DNA of 64,000 nt from NCBI RefSeq assembly GCF_030348765.1, contig NZ_JAUCEU010000007.1, positions 3,841,501-3,905,500 on the forward strand. Direction: 5' to 3'. Positions 16,180 through 24,966 of the stretch are shown here, piece by piece (the stretch's first letter is position 1; each line of letters begins with the position of its first letter). The position numbers and the translations under genes are program-made. The DNA comes from Neobacillus sp. CF12 (GTDB taxonomy: Bacteria > Bacillota > Bacilli > Bacillales > Cytobacillaceae). The notes beneath the pieces were generated by a model, which was not told where the DNA came from, searched no databases, and was given only the letters and a program-made list of their open reading frames with translations.

Positions 16180-18099
16180 ATGTCAGGCAAGACACAAAAT
16201 CACCGTTATATCCATGGATTGGATGGACTTAGAGCTTTAGCAGTACTATTTGTTATTGCTTACCATTTTAACTTCAATTGGGCTAGAGGAGGGTTCCTCG
16301 GAGTAAATATCTTTTTTGTTTTATCAGGATACTTAATCACTTCGATCATGTTGCCGGCACAAGGACAGCGATTTACAATTAATTTGCGTGATTTTTGGAT
16401 TGGACGGATGCAGCGTCTACTTCCGGCAGCCTATGTCATGATTTTGGTTACAATCGTTTGGGTGACGTTATTTAACAGAGAACTTCTTCATACATTAAAA
16501 GGAGATGCAATCTCTTCTTTTTTTTATACAAGCAATTGGTGGTTTATCTTTCATGAAGTTTCATATTTTGATAGTTTTGGCTCCCCTTCACCATTGAAGA
16601 ATTTATGGTCATTAGCAATAGAGGAGCAATTTTATATCATTTGGCCGATTGTGTTGGCAATTGGTCTATACATATGTAATAAGCAAAGCAAGTTTGCGAT
16701 TTATGTCTTTAGCGGTGCAATCTGTTCTGCCATGTTAATGGGTCTGCTTTATGAACCCGGGACAGATCCCAGTCGTGTTTACTATGGGACCGATACCCGT
16801 TCATTTGAACTGTTGATTGGCAGCTGGTTGGCTCTTGTTTGGCCAATGAAGAGACTCTCGTCCAAAAAGCTTTCTGTCAAGCTTCACAATACACTGAATA
16901 TAACAAGTATCATTTCATTGGTCATCTTCATTTTTTGCGTATTGTTTGTAGATGAATATCAGGTGTTTTTGTACAGCGGAGGCATGTTACTGATTTGTAT
17001 GAATTCTGCGATCCTGATCGCTTGTGTTTGTCATCCAGCAAGCTTTTTAGGGAAATTACTCGCCTGGAAACCTCTACGCTGGATAGGTACAAGATCTTAC
17101 GGAATCTACCTTTGGCATTACCCAGTGATCGTGATAAGCACTCCCGTTTATGAAATAGGAAATCCTGCATACTGGCGTGTCGGTTTGCAACTAGCCATTA
17201 CATTCATCATTGCGGAACTGTCTTATCGTATTATTGAAATGCCGATTCGAAAACATGGATTCCGATCATTATTTCTTAGGTACTTTGTCATCAATAGGAT
17301 AAAGTGGAGAAGCTTTTCTTTTGGCAGAAAAATATTAACGGGGCTCATCCCTTTAGTCCTTCTGGTGTTTATTACCGGGATCACGGGTGTGGTAAAAGGT
17401 GAAGAACAAAAGGATGCAATGGCGTCATTTCCAGCTAATATAAAAATAAATGGTGAAGCGTCTTCCGGCAGTAAAGATACCGATACGAATCAGGAAAGCA
17501 CTGCATCCGAGAAAAATCCTTCCGATCAAGATCATGGCGAAGATTTTAAACTAGGAACCGAACAGAACAAAGAAAAACCCCATAAGGAGAAAATTGATAC
17601 AAATGAAATACCTCTAAATAAACCGTATACAGGAATACTGGCCATTGGAGATTCTGTTATGATAGATATTGCTCCAAGCTTGCAAGAATTATTTCCTGAC
17701 ATAACGATTGATGCAAAAATTGGAAGACAAGTTTCACAAGCTATCAAATTAGCCCCTGGTTATGAAGATTTTAATAATCCGGATAAAGCAGTCATCATTC
17801 AACTGGGGACAAATGGTTATTTTACTAATGATCAAATGGACACATTACTCAGCGCTTTCTCGCAGGCTCATATTTATTTAGTCAATACACGTGTACCGCG
17901 CTCATGGGAAGGCAAAGTGAATCAAGCATTATATAAAAAATCTCAAGAGTATAAGAATATTACATTGGTTGATTGGCATTCCGAAGCTATTGACCATCCA
18001 GAATATTTGGCAACAGACGGTGTCCATTTGTTGCCAAAAGGAATTGCAACCTTAACAGACCTCATCAACCAATCCATCATTCGTACAGCTTTAGAATAA
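16180..18099 (+). CDS. oatA: Peptidoglycan O-acetyltransferase OatA
   Basis: 639-residue membrane protein that acetylates muramic acid O-6 and blocks lysozyme. The N-terminal acyltransferase-3 domain (HGLDGLRALAVLFVIAYHF, then about ten membrane segments) moves acetyl across the membrane. A low-complexity linker (about 410-470) leads to an extracellular SGNH domain with Ser492 (AIGDSVM), the LGTNG block, and Asp613/His616 (DGVHLL). GGAGGAG precedes the ATG. Divergent from sigV-rsiV and preceded by a matching ECF promoter, it is the likely effector of the lysozyme response. Confidence 0.93.
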   Translation: MSGKTQNHRYIHGLDGLRALAVLFVIAYHFNFNWARGGFLGVNIFFVLSGYLITSIMLPAQGQRFTINLRDFWIGRMQRLLPAAYVMILVTIVWVTLFNRELLHTLKGDAISSFFYTSNWWFIFHEVSYFDSFGSPSPLKNLWSLAIEEQFYIIWPIVLAIGLYICNKQSKFAIYVFSGAICSAMLMGLLYEPGTDPSRVYYGTDTRSFELLIGSWLALVWPMKRLSSKKLSVKLHNTLNITSIISLVIFIFCVLFVDEYQVFLYSGGMLLICMNSAILIACVCHPASFLGKLLAWKPLRWIGTRSYGIYLWHYPVIVISTPVYEIGNPAYWRVGLQLAITFIIAELSYRIIEMPIRKHGFRSLFLRYFVINRIKWRSFSFGRKILTGLIPLVLLVFITGITGVVKGEEQKDAMASFPANIKINGEASSGSKDTDTNQESTASEKNPSDQDHGEDFKLGTEQNKEKPHKEKIDTNEIPLNKPYTGILAIGDSVMIDIAPSLQELFPDITIDAKIGRQVSQAIKLAPGYEDFNNPDKAVIIQLGTNGYFTNDQMDTLLSAFSQAHIYLVNTRVPRSWEGKVNQALYKKSQEYKNITLVDWHSEAIDHPEYLATDGVHLLPKGIATLTDLINQSIIRTALE

Positions 18100-18149
18100 T
18101 GTTTAATCAAATTGATACTAATAACCTTAAAAGAAACAAACAAAAAGAA

Positions 18150-18340
18150 AGAGCGTGTTTTGAAAAAAAGATTGATAACATGATCCAAATCATCGTGATG
18201 AACAATAGAAACATTGCTGTGACTATAGCGTGCCGGTACACTCACGACCATAGTCGGAACACCGATATGATACAAATGGAATTTCCCGGCATCTGTTCCG
18301 CCTCCTGGCGTAATATCTACTTGACCGGGGGCAAAGGTTG
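18150..18340 (-). pseudogene. C-terminal fragment of an M42-family aminopeptidase
   Basis: Minus-strand translation gives QVDITPGGGTDAGKFHLY, then GVPTMVVSVPARYSHS and IVHHDDLDHVINLF, the C-terminal metal-binding part of M42 glutamyl aminopeptidase/endoglucanase-like proteins. The N-terminal two-thirds are missing, the reading frame is broken just upstream near 18340, and downstream it runs into unrelated sequence. It is a decayed remnant between oatA and att copy R1. Confidence 0.75.
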
Positions 18341-18636
18341 CCCTCTAGTTTTTAAGAAGTGAGGCACCTTTGACCATGCTTCGTACCGAGTCATAAAATT
18401 TCTCCTTTAAATAGTAAATTAAGTTGATGAGATAATTAAAACATAAAATTCTTTTAATAGGGAAAAGTAGATTCTAGAAAAGCGCTTGGAAAAAAGTTAG
18501 TTAAATATTAGGATATTCACTTTTTAAAAAAGGATGTGCCATGAGGAACTTTAATAAGAGGTTGATAGTGTTAGCTGCCAACACAAATTAAGGTAGTTGG
18601 TATTTTTTTGAAAAAAATTGCCGGTATAGTAGGTGC
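18341..18636. other. Non-coding end of cassette 1, with a terminator at 18575-18609
   Basis: No intact gene is seen. A stem pairing TGCCAAC with GTTGGTA and followed by a T run lies about 28 bases before repeat R1. It has no obvious gene upstream and may belong to the lost M42 neighbour. Confidence 0.5.
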
Positions 18637-18668
18637 GGTGAACCTTACCATAAATAGAGGCAGTTTTC
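18637..18668 (+). repeat. att-like repeat R1
   Basis: 31 of 32 bases are identical to the rlmH 3' copy R0 (single T-to-C change at 18648). The left flank TTGCCGGTATAG..GGTGC is not rlmH sequence but is shared, in variants, with R2, R3 and R7. Confidence 0.85.
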
Positions 18669-18699
18669 ATAAAGATATGTAAAACTGTAAAGGAACAAT

Positions 18700-18740
18700 G
18701 CTGACCCAAAATTTGATTTTGGGTCAGCCTTTCAGTTTTT
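18700..18740 (+). terminator. Orphan hairpin just after R1
   Basis: Perfect 13-bp stem GCTGACCCAAAAT/ATTTTGGGTCAGC with a TTG loop, followed by a modest T run. No gene lies between R1 and this hairpin. Confidence 0.6.
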
Positions 18741-18957
18741 AAAGCAAAATAAAAAGTAACATCCTAATTTATTTTGTTGGGGAATTTGACTCTTGAACTT
18801 CAATTATAAAAACTTGTTTAGGTTTTCAAATACTGAAATATAACGCTTAAAACAACGCAACCTATACTTGCGGTTGATTGCAACCAAAGCTATCTTTACT
18901 TTTTATGATAGTTTTAACAATAATGGATTTATAAAGGGTAGAAAGGTGATTGCGGAT

Positions 18958-19410
18958 ATGAATTTTGCTGAGAGGTTAAAATAGGAGAGAAAGGTTAGAA
19001 GATGGTCACAAGAGGACTTAGCTGAAAAACTTTTTGTTAGCCGACAGTCAGTTTCTAAGTGGGAAAATAGTCAGAATTATCCAAGCATTGAAATCATAAT
19101 TAAGTTATCTGATCTTTTTGGTGTAACAATTGATGAATTGTTAAGGAGTGATGCGGTGTTGACAGAGAAAGTGATTAAAGATAGTAAGAGCTTGGCGCAT
19201 CCAAAACTAAAATTTATTTTTGATGTTTTATTTTTATTGGGTGTTGTTCTTTTGTTATTAAAACTTGGTATTCTTTTTTTAAATAGATTTACTGTGTTAG
19301 ATATTACTTTAGTTGGCGGAGCATTTTTTTGGAACTTTGGTTCATTAATATTAATGATTGGCGCAGGTATCGGTTCTAACCTTGTTAAAGAAAAGTATAG
19401 AGTAGATTAA
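18958..19410 (+). pseudogene. XRE-family regulator with membrane tail, interrupted by a stop
   Basis: From ATG 18958 the frame reads MNFAERLK, then TAG at 18982-18984, then continues as a typical helix-turn-helix (SQEDLAEKLFVSRQSVSKWE, IIIKLSDLFGVTIDELL) and two hydrophobic segments to 19410. No plausible restart codon lies between the stop and the HTH. The frame is otherwise intact, so this looks like a recent nonsense mutation or a sequencing error. An ATG at 19138 would yield only the membrane part. It is the only gene of cassette 2. Confidence 0.75.
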
Positions 19411-19448
19411 ATATTTAAGTAGTAAATTCTTGTCAATACTTGTAAAGA

Positions 19449-19480
19449 AACTGCCGGTAAAGCTGGTGAGGTGAACCTTA
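19449..19480 (+). repeat. att-like repeat R2 (right half degenerate)
   Basis: Left arm ACTGCCGGTAAAG..GGTGA is followed by GGTGAACCTTA at 19470-19480. After that the CATAAATAG half is replaced by ACGCTTATTG. The DUF4037 start codon lies 23 bases further on. Confidence 0.7.
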
Positions 19481-19503
19481 ACGCTTATTGAATATTTTTA
19501 TAG

Positions 19504-20583
19504 ATGGGGTTTGATTATTTGGTATTTATCAAAGGAATAGAATTAAGCAGGAAATTTTATCATGAAATTATAGAACAAGTTATATCAAGCAACTTTCCTA
19601 ACTTGCAGTACACATCAGCATTGATTGGTCCCGGAAGTGAGATACTTGGTTTTGATACCGAAATGTCGACAGATCACGATTGGGGTCCGCGTTTGTTTCT
19701 ATTTCTTCAGAAAATGGATATGAATCTTGTAAATGATATTTATCAGGTGTTACATAAAAATATACCCAATCAATTCTATGGATACCCTGTAGATTTGGAA
19801 CAAACAGTGATTGCTTCGATAGAACAGTTTCTTAAACAAAGCCTCGCTATAGATATAGAAAAGGATATTCAATTAGTTGATTGGCTCACATTTCCATCGC
19901 AAGTTTTGGCAGAAATTTTGGGTGGTGAGGTTTTCCGGGATGATACTGGACAACTAACCAAAGTCCGCCAACAGTTAAATTACTATCCTTACGACATATG
20001 GTTATTTCAAATGGCGTCTACATGGAACAGGATTGGTCAAGAAGAGCATCTGGTACTTCGATCTGGATACATGGGGGATGAACTTGGTTCTTCCATAATA
20101 GGGTCAAGAATTATCAGGGATATCATGAGTCTATGTTTCTTAATGGAACGACAATATGCGCCATATGCTAAATGGTTTGGAACTGCATTTAAGGGATTGA
20201 ACTGCGCGAATGAATTGTTACCAATATTGATGAATGTCCAATCTGCAAGTACATGGAGAGAGCGTGAAGAAGCATTGTGTAAGGCGTATGAGTTTATAGC
20301 AATCAAACATAATCAGTTGGGGATTACAGAAAAAATGACGGAACAGGTTACATATTTTTATGATCGTCCGTTCAAAGTTATACAAGGGGGAATGTTTGCC
20401 GAGATAATTGCAAGAAGAATCACAGATTCAGCAATTCGGAAGTTGTCCCAAAAACGACTCATTGGAGCAATTGATCAAGTTACTGATAATACCGATTTTC
20501 GGTCTATCAATCAGTGGTGCACGGATGAACGGTCGACAGAAAGGAACATAGTGAGGTTACTGTATAACAAAATACTAGAATAG
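19504..20583 (+). CDS. DUF4037 nucleotidyltransferase-like protein
   Basis: 359-residue protein resembling DUF4037 proteins. The GPGSEILGFDTEMSTDHDWGPR block near residue 42 is like the GS...DxD core of minimal nucleotidyltransferases, and the alpha-helical second half includes YPYDIWLFQMAS. Substrate is unknown; related folds modify small molecules such as antibiotics. There is no convincing ribosome binding site before ATG 19504, and family members usually begin about where ...IKGIELS starts, so the first residues may be replaced by the R2 junction. It is the only gene of cassette 3. Confidence 0.75.
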   Translation: MGFDYLVFIKGIELSRKFYHEIIEQVISSNFPNLQYTSALIGPGSEILGFDTEMSTDHDWGPRLFLFLQKMDMNLVNDIYQVLHKNIPNQFYGYPVDLEQTVIASIEQFLKQSLAIDIEKDIQLVDWLTFPSQVLAEILGGEVFRDDTGQLTKVRQQLNYYPYDIWLFQMASTWNRIGQEEHLVLRSGYMGDELGSSIIGSRIIRDIMSLCFLMERQYAPYAKWFGTAFKGLNCANELLPILMNVQSASTWREREEALCKAYEFIAIKHNQLGITEKMTEQVTYFYDRPFKVIQGGMFAEIIARRITDSAIRKLSQKRLIGAIDQVTDNTDFRSINQWCTDERSTERNIVRLLYNKILE

Positions 20584-20610
20584 AATCATATTTCTGTGAT
20601 AATAATAAAA

Positions 20611-20660
20611 CCGCTGGAATTAACGGTGAGGTGAACCTTATCATAAGTAAGTGAGGTTTT
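20611..20660 (+). repeat. att-like repeat R3
   Basis: Left arm CCGCTGGAATTAACGGTGA, then core GGTGAACCTTATCATAAG and GTGAGGTTTT (core 20630-20660). It resembles R0 with one or two substitutions and a small insertion. Confidence 0.8.
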
Positions 20661-20728
20661 ATATTTAACTATATCCATGGCTGAGAAGTTAAATTTAAGG
20701 TTATTTAAAAAGGATTAAAATGAACACA

Positions 20729-20760
20729 AAAACAGCTTAGAAGATTTCTAAGCTGTTTTT
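20729..20760 (+). terminator. Orphan terminator after R3
   Basis: AACAGCTTAGAA/TTCTAAGCTGTT perfect stem with a GAT loop and a T run. No gene lies between R3 and this terminator, the same arrangement as after R1. Confidence 0.75.
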
Positions 20761-20848
20761 GGCCTTAATCCGATAAAATCCGTATAAAAAATATCGAGTG
20801 AAAAATCAATGATTACATTATGATGTAACTGTAAAGGAGGGAAATGAA

Positions 20849-21718
20849 ATGTTACAAGAGTTTAACCATTTAATGGATTACATCGAAAAACATTTGACGG
20901 AAGAAATCTCGGGAAAAGAGATTTCAAAAATTGTTGGGCTATCTGATTATCATTTCAAAAGAATGTTTTCGTATATGGCTGGAATGTCATTGAATGAGTA
21001 TATCAAAAACAGGAGATTATCCGAAGCTAATGTTGAATTAATAAACGGTGCGAAGGTGACAGGAATTGCCTATAAATATGGCTATCAATCAGTAGAAGGA
21101 TTTTCAAGAGCATTTCGTGAATGGTGCGGCTTCTTACCTTCTGAAGTAACGAAAAATAAAATTCAAAAATCATTTCCTAAATTTTCATTCTATATAGATA
21201 TTAAGGGAGGAACTTCCATGGAATTCAAAATTGAAGAGAAAGAGAAATTTAATATCATAGGTGTATCAAAAAGGGTGCCGGTACAATTCGAGGGTATCAA
21301 TAATGCCATTATAGAACTAGCCCAGTCCATTACCGAGCAACAAAGAAATGAGATGCATCAATTAGCTGACTTATATCCTCATCAAGTCTTGAATGTATCC
21401 TATGATTTTGATGATGGTTACTTAGAAGAAAAAGGTTACTTAACTCATACGATTGGTTTTGCAACGACAAAAGAAAATCCATTTGCTGATTTAGAACAAC
21501 TTTCTATTGAAAAAAGTTTATGGGCAATTTTCCCTAATCAAGGACCATTCCCTGCCACCCTTCAAGAAACGACTGCAAAAATTTATTCGGAATGGCTGCC
21601 ATCTTCAGGCTATGAAATAGCGGACCTACCTGGAATTTCTTTTACAAAGCATGATGGTACTTATGAAAATGTATATAGCGAAATTTGGATGCCAATAAAG
21701 GAAAAAAGTAAACTTTAG
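20849..21718 (+). CDS. AraC-family regulator with GyrI-like effector domain
   Basis: 289 residues. The N-terminal ~105 residues form two AraC helix-turn-helix motifs (EEISGKEISKIVGLSDYHFKRMF and AYKYGYQSVEGFSRAFREW). The rest (from ~118) is a GyrI-like/effector-binding domain as in Rob and BmrR-type sensors of small hydrophobic compounds, ending ENVYSEIWMPI. GGAGG precedes the ATG. It is the only gene of cassette 4, without an adjacent target, so it probably regulates genes elsewhere or itself. An internal start preceded by GGGAGG (ATG 21219) might make the effector domain alone. Confidence 0.88.
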   Translation: MLQEFNHLMDYIEKHLTEEISGKEISKIVGLSDYHFKRMFSYMAGMSLNEYIKNRRLSEANVELINGAKVTGIAYKYGYQSVEGFSRAFREWCGFLPSEVTKNKIQKSFPKFSFYIDIKGGTSMEFKIEEKEKFNIIGVSKRVPVQFEGINNAIIELAQSITEQQRNEMHQLADLYPHQVLNVSYDFDDGYLEEKGYLTHTIGFATTKENPFADLEQLSIEKSLWAIFPNQGPFPATLQETTAKIYSEWLPSSGYEIADLPGISFTKHDGTYENVYSEIWMPIKEKSKL

Positions 21719-21758
21719 TCATAAGTCTAAGGTATAAAATATCATTTATACACGTTAC

Positions 21759-21788
21759 GGTGTATCTTACCATAAGTAATGAGGTTTC
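21759..21788 (+). repeat. att-like repeat R4 (diverged)
   Basis: GGTGTATCTTACCATAAG then TAATGAGGTTTCC: the GGTG..C.TTACCATAA.TA pattern is kept with several changes. The left arm (CACGTTAC) does not match R1-R3. Confidence 0.6.
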
Positions 21789-21898
21789 CTTATTAATATT
21801 AAATAGAGTGAATGCGTTACCATCAAAAAGCACCTTTATTTACTTCAATAAATAATTTATCAGTCGAATTCCTATATAAAAAATATGCATTTTTAGGA

Positions 21899-21924
21899 GG
21901 GGCATGGCGCATGGCCCTTTTTTT
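21899..21924 (+). terminator. Terminator-like hairpin after R4
   Basis: GGGGCATG/CATGGCCC stem with one mismatch, GCG loop and seven Ts. It would insulate the following operon from upstream transcription. Confidence 0.6.
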
Positions 21925-21977
21925 GTTGGATCAAAAATGGTAAGTAACCCTTGTGTTTTAAAAAATTATCTCAATCT

Positions 21978-22033
21978 TTGTTATTTTAAATAGCTGTTGT
22001 ATAATCTCCTTATTACTGTTTCAAAAAGAAACA
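21978..22033 (+). promoter_or_regulatory. Promoter and operator of the PrpR-like regulator
   Basis: TTGTTA (21978-21983), 16 bp, TATAAT (22000-22005) form a sigma-A promoter. TGTTTC-N5-GAAACA at 22017-22033 is a perfect palindrome overlapping the expected transcription start, so binding there would repress the regulator's own gene. The same 17-bp box recurs twice before the permease gene. Confidence 0.65.
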
Positions 22034-22047
22034 CTTCGGAGGAAAAA

Positions 22048-23820
22048 ATGATGAAAATTAAAGTAAAAGGGATTGCTCCTTACCAAGGACTCCGTGATCT
22101 TTTATTAAAAGTAGCGGGTGAGGATAGCAGATTTAGTATAGATGTGGAAATTGCAGACTTGGAGAAAGCATTGCCACTGGTTTTGAAAGCAGAAGAACAA
22201 AACTATGATGTGATTGTAAGCCGTGGAGGAACAGCTTCCTTTATTCGTAAACATGTCTCTATTCCTGTTGTGGACATACCTGTTTCTGGTTATGACATTT
22301 TGCGAGTTTTAACATTAATAAAAGACTCGAATAGCCGACTAGCGATCATTGGATTTCCTAATATATGCCAAGGTGCTGTGACAGTTTCAAGTTTGTTGGA
22401 TTTTGAAATCCCGATATATTCTATTGACCATGAATCAGAAGTTAGGGATACACTCAAAAAGGCTGTAAAAGAAGGGGCTCAAATTGTACTTGGAGATGTG
22501 GTAACAGTCAATACTGCCCAAGAAATGGGGCATCATGGCATATTAATTACTTCGGGCATAGAATCAATTCAAGAAATGTTTGCTGAGGTCAAGCGTATTC
22601 ACGATATTTATGTTAGGGGGAATGAAAAGGCGCAATTCTTCCAATATATCGTAAATAACTTTCCAATAGGGACACTTGTTTTCGATAAGAAAGGTTCTAT
22701 TCAATACATGAACGATTCTATAAAGCAATGGATAGGGAATCTAGAAGTATTGCCCTCCGATTTAGATTTTTTACTTAAAGTAAATGGTATACAAAAAGAT
22801 AGTATCCATTTTGAACATGTCCTTATAAATAATATATCTTATCATTTAAAGTCAGTTCCAAATGGTGAGAATGTTTTAATCTATCTGGAACCTAATAAAA
22901 GTCCGTATATGTCAGAGTTTGATATGGTTCAAATGCCGGAACAGATTTCTTCCTTCGCTCAAATTATGGGATCAAGTGATAAAATTACAAAAACAATTAA
23001 ACGAGCAAAAGCATATGCCAAGACAAATAAACTGGTGTGGATATCAGGTGAAGTTGGAACAGGGAAGTCTAGCTTTGCAGAAGCCATTCATTCCGCTAGT
23101 TCACGAAATATAGGGAGGTTTTTCCGTGTTGCTTGTCAATCGATAAGTGAGGGAAAATTAGCGACGGAATTATTTGGAACTGAAACCAAGCTTGGGTTGC
23201 TCCGAATCCCATCAAACGATACCTTATATCTTGAGGCAATTGACAAACTATCTGTTTGGTTTCAGGAACGCTTAGCAAATGAACTTCGCAAGGGTAGCAA
23301 TTTAAGAATCATTAGTTCATCAAGTGTACCATTTAAAACCCTGTTAAATGACACAACTTTTCATCAAGAACTTCTACATTTAATTGGAGAATATCAACTT
23401 GTTATCCCCCCTCTTCGCGAAAGAACAGAGGATATAGAAGAAATCGCAAGGGTATTAATAGCCAAACACAATTCTATATATGGCAAGCAGGTTGTTGGGA
23501 TAAGAGAAGAAGTTCTATCTCAATTGGTGGAATATCAATGGCCGGGAAATTTAAAAGAACTTGAAAATATTATTGGTGAACTATTGGCTCTTGCAAAAGG
23601 GCATTATATTGGTAAAGAGGAATGGAATCTAGTATGGGAGAGATACAGTTTCACGAAAGAGATAAGTACTTCATCTCCAATAATTGATTTGAAAAGAACA
23701 TGGGACCAAATTGAAAAGCAAATAATAGAGGAAGTATTGAAGGAAGAAGGTATGAATCAATCGAGAGCAGCTAAGAGATTAGGAATTAGTAGAGCAACAT
23801 TATGGAGGAAAATGCAATAA
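22048..23820 (+). CDS. PrpR-type regulator with degenerate AAA+ domain
   Basis: 590-residue regulator. The order is: PrpR N-terminal sensor domain (VIVSRGGTASFIRKHVSIPV, about residues 1-190), a PAS-like segment, an AAA+ domain (about 310-530), and a Fis-type HTH (NQSRAAKRLGISRATLWRKM). Walker A (GEVGTGKSS) is intact, but the region after ELFG reads TETKLGLLRI, with no GAFTGA loop, and Walker B is NDTLYLEAID instead of TLFLDEI. It should therefore be unable to remodel sigma-54 polymerase; TyrR-like action at sigma-A promoters is more likely. GGAGG precedes ATG 22048. Confidence 0.88.
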   Translation: MMKIKVKGIAPYQGLRDLLLKVAGEDSRFSIDVEIADLEKALPLVLKAEEQNYDVIVSRGGTASFIRKHVSIPVVDIPVSGYDILRVLTLIKDSNSRLAIIGFPNICQGAVTVSSLLDFEIPIYSIDHESEVRDTLKKAVKEGAQIVLGDVVTVNTAQEMGHHGILITSGIESIQEMFAEVKRIHDIYVRGNEKAQFFQYIVNNFPIGTLVFDKKGSIQYMNDSIKQWIGNLEVLPSDLDFLLKVNGIQKDSIHFEHVLINNISYHLKSVPNGENVLIYLEPNKSPYMSEFDMVQMPEQISSFAQIMGSSDKITKTIKRAKAYAKTNKLVWISGEVGTGKSSFAEAIHSASSRNIGRFFRVACQSISEGKLATELFGTETKLGLLRIPSNDTLYLEAIDKLSVWFQERLANELRKGSNLRIISSSSVPFKTLLNDTTFHQELLHLIGEYQLVIPPLRERTEDIEEIARVLIAKHNSIYGKQVVGIREEVLSQLVEYQWPGNLKELENIIGELLALAKGHYIGKEEWNLVWERYSFTKEISTSSPIIDLKRTWDQIEKQIIEEVLKEEGMNQSRAAKRLGISRATLWRKMQ

Positions 23821-23821
23821 T

Positions 23822-23923
23822 TGTTTCAAATTTAAACAGATACAATGTTGTCTTTTATATTTCGATGTCATATAATCCATTTGTAAACGTTTTACACAGA
23901 AATGAGTGTTTCAAAAATAAACA
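23822..23923 (+). promoter_or_regulatory. Promoter, two operators and cre-like site before the permease gene
   Basis: Sigma-A promoter TTGTCT (23848-23853), 17 bp, TATAAT (23871-23876). Operator boxes TGTTTCAAATTTAAACA (23822-23838, upstream of the -35) and TGTTTCAAAAATAAACA (23907-23923, downstream) flank it. TGTAAACGTTTTACA at 23882-23896 resembles a catabolite-response element with one extra base. No -24/-12 sigma-54 element is seen. Upstream and downstream boxes suggest activation or looping by the regulator. Confidence 0.65.
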
Positions 23924-23947
23924 GTAGTTTACAAGGGGGATTTTCAC

Positions 23948-24919
23948 ATGAAAATTAAAGCAACATTAGATCGTATACCGGGGGGAATGATGATTGTTCC
24001 ATTAATTATTGGAGCGATTATTAATACACTTTTCCCAAATACAGCAGAAACTTTTGGATCATTTACTGGAGCAATGATGACGGGCGCACTTCCAATACTC
24101 GCGGTATTTTATGTGTGCATGGGATCAACAATTGATTTCAAAGCTACTCCTTATATTATTAAAAAAGGTGGAGCATTATTAGGAACAAAAATAGCAACTG
24201 CTGCACTAGTAGGTTTTATTGCAGCTCAATTTCTTGGTAACGGCATGATTGATAGCGGCTTTTTTGCAGGGCTATCTGTACTTGCGATTGTAGCAGCGAT
24301 GAATGACACAAATGGTGGGTTATATATGGCCTTAATGGGCCAGTTTGGTAAAAAAGAAGATGTTGGAGCGTATTCCATCATGAGTTTAGAGTCTGGTCCT
24401 TTTTTTACAATGATTTCACTTGGGGTAGCAGGTCTTGCAGCATTTCCATGGCAAACATTGCTTGGGGCAGTGATTCCATTAATTGTTGGGATGATACTTG
24501 GTAACCTTGATAAAGATATGAGATCGTATTTAAGTAAAGCAGTCCCTGTATTGGTTCCATTTTTTGCTTTCGCACTTGGTGCAGGACTCGATTTACAAAA
24601 TGTTTGGAAAGCCGGTGTCTTAGGGGTACTGCTTGGATTGGGAGTCGTTGCTGTTACAGGTTTAACATTGTTCTTCGCTGACCGTTTAGTCGGAAAGGGA
24701 AACGGAATTGCAGGTCTATCAGCGGCATCAACTGCGGGTAATGCAGTAGGCGTTCCAGCTGCAGTAGCTTCTGCAAATGCTGTTTTTGAACCTTTAGTCC
24801 CATCAGCAACAGCTCTTGTCGCTTCATGTGTTATTGTAACAGCTATTGTAGCTCCTATTGTAGTCGCATGGTGGGCAAAACGAATTGGTGTTAAAGCCAA
24901 TACTGCGGCGGAATCTTAA
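23948..24919 (+). CDS. KdgT-family sugar-acid permease
   Basis: 323-residue membrane protein of the 2-keto-3-deoxygluconate permease family, with about ten hydrophobic segments and conserved stretches such as [38 protein letters not shown] and [14 protein letters not shown]. Its operon with a four-carbon acid sugar kinase and PdxA2 suggests it imports a four-carbon acid such as threonate or erythronate rather than KDG; that is inference. GGGGG precedes the ATG. Confidence 0.9.
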   Translation: MKIKATLDRIPGGMMIVPLIIGAIINTLFPNTAETFGSFTGAMMTGALPILAVFYVCMGSTIDFKATPYIIKKGGALLGTKIATAALVGFIAAQFLGNGMIDSGFFAGLSVLAIVAAMNDTNGGLYMALMGQFGKKEDVGAYSIMSLESGPFFTMISLGVAGLAAFPWQTLLGAVIPLIVGMILGNLDKDMRSYLSKAVPVLVPFFAFALGAGLDLQNVWKAGVLGVLLGLGVVAVTGLTLFFADRLVGKGNGIAGLSAASTAGNAVGVPAAVASANAVFEPLVPSATALVASCVIVTAIVAPIVVAWWAKRIGVKANTAAES

Positions 24920-24966
24920 TAGCCAGGTATGCTTTACCTGCTAAATGGATGAGAGAGGAGCTAGAT

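Noticed and set aside
18099..18362. 87-codon plus-strand frame after oatA
   Set aside because: It is antisense to the M42 peptidase fragment, which gives clear homology on the minus strand; it has no ribosome binding site.
23838..23948. Sigma-54 promoter before the permease gene
   Set aside because: No TGGCAC-N5-TTGCW element was found. A clean sigma-A promoter is present, and the regulator lacks GAFTGA.
24226..24900. 224-codon minus-strand frame inside the permease gene
   Set aside because: It is fully antisense to a well-supported KdgT-type gene, has low-complexity composition, no ribosome binding site and no recognisable domain.
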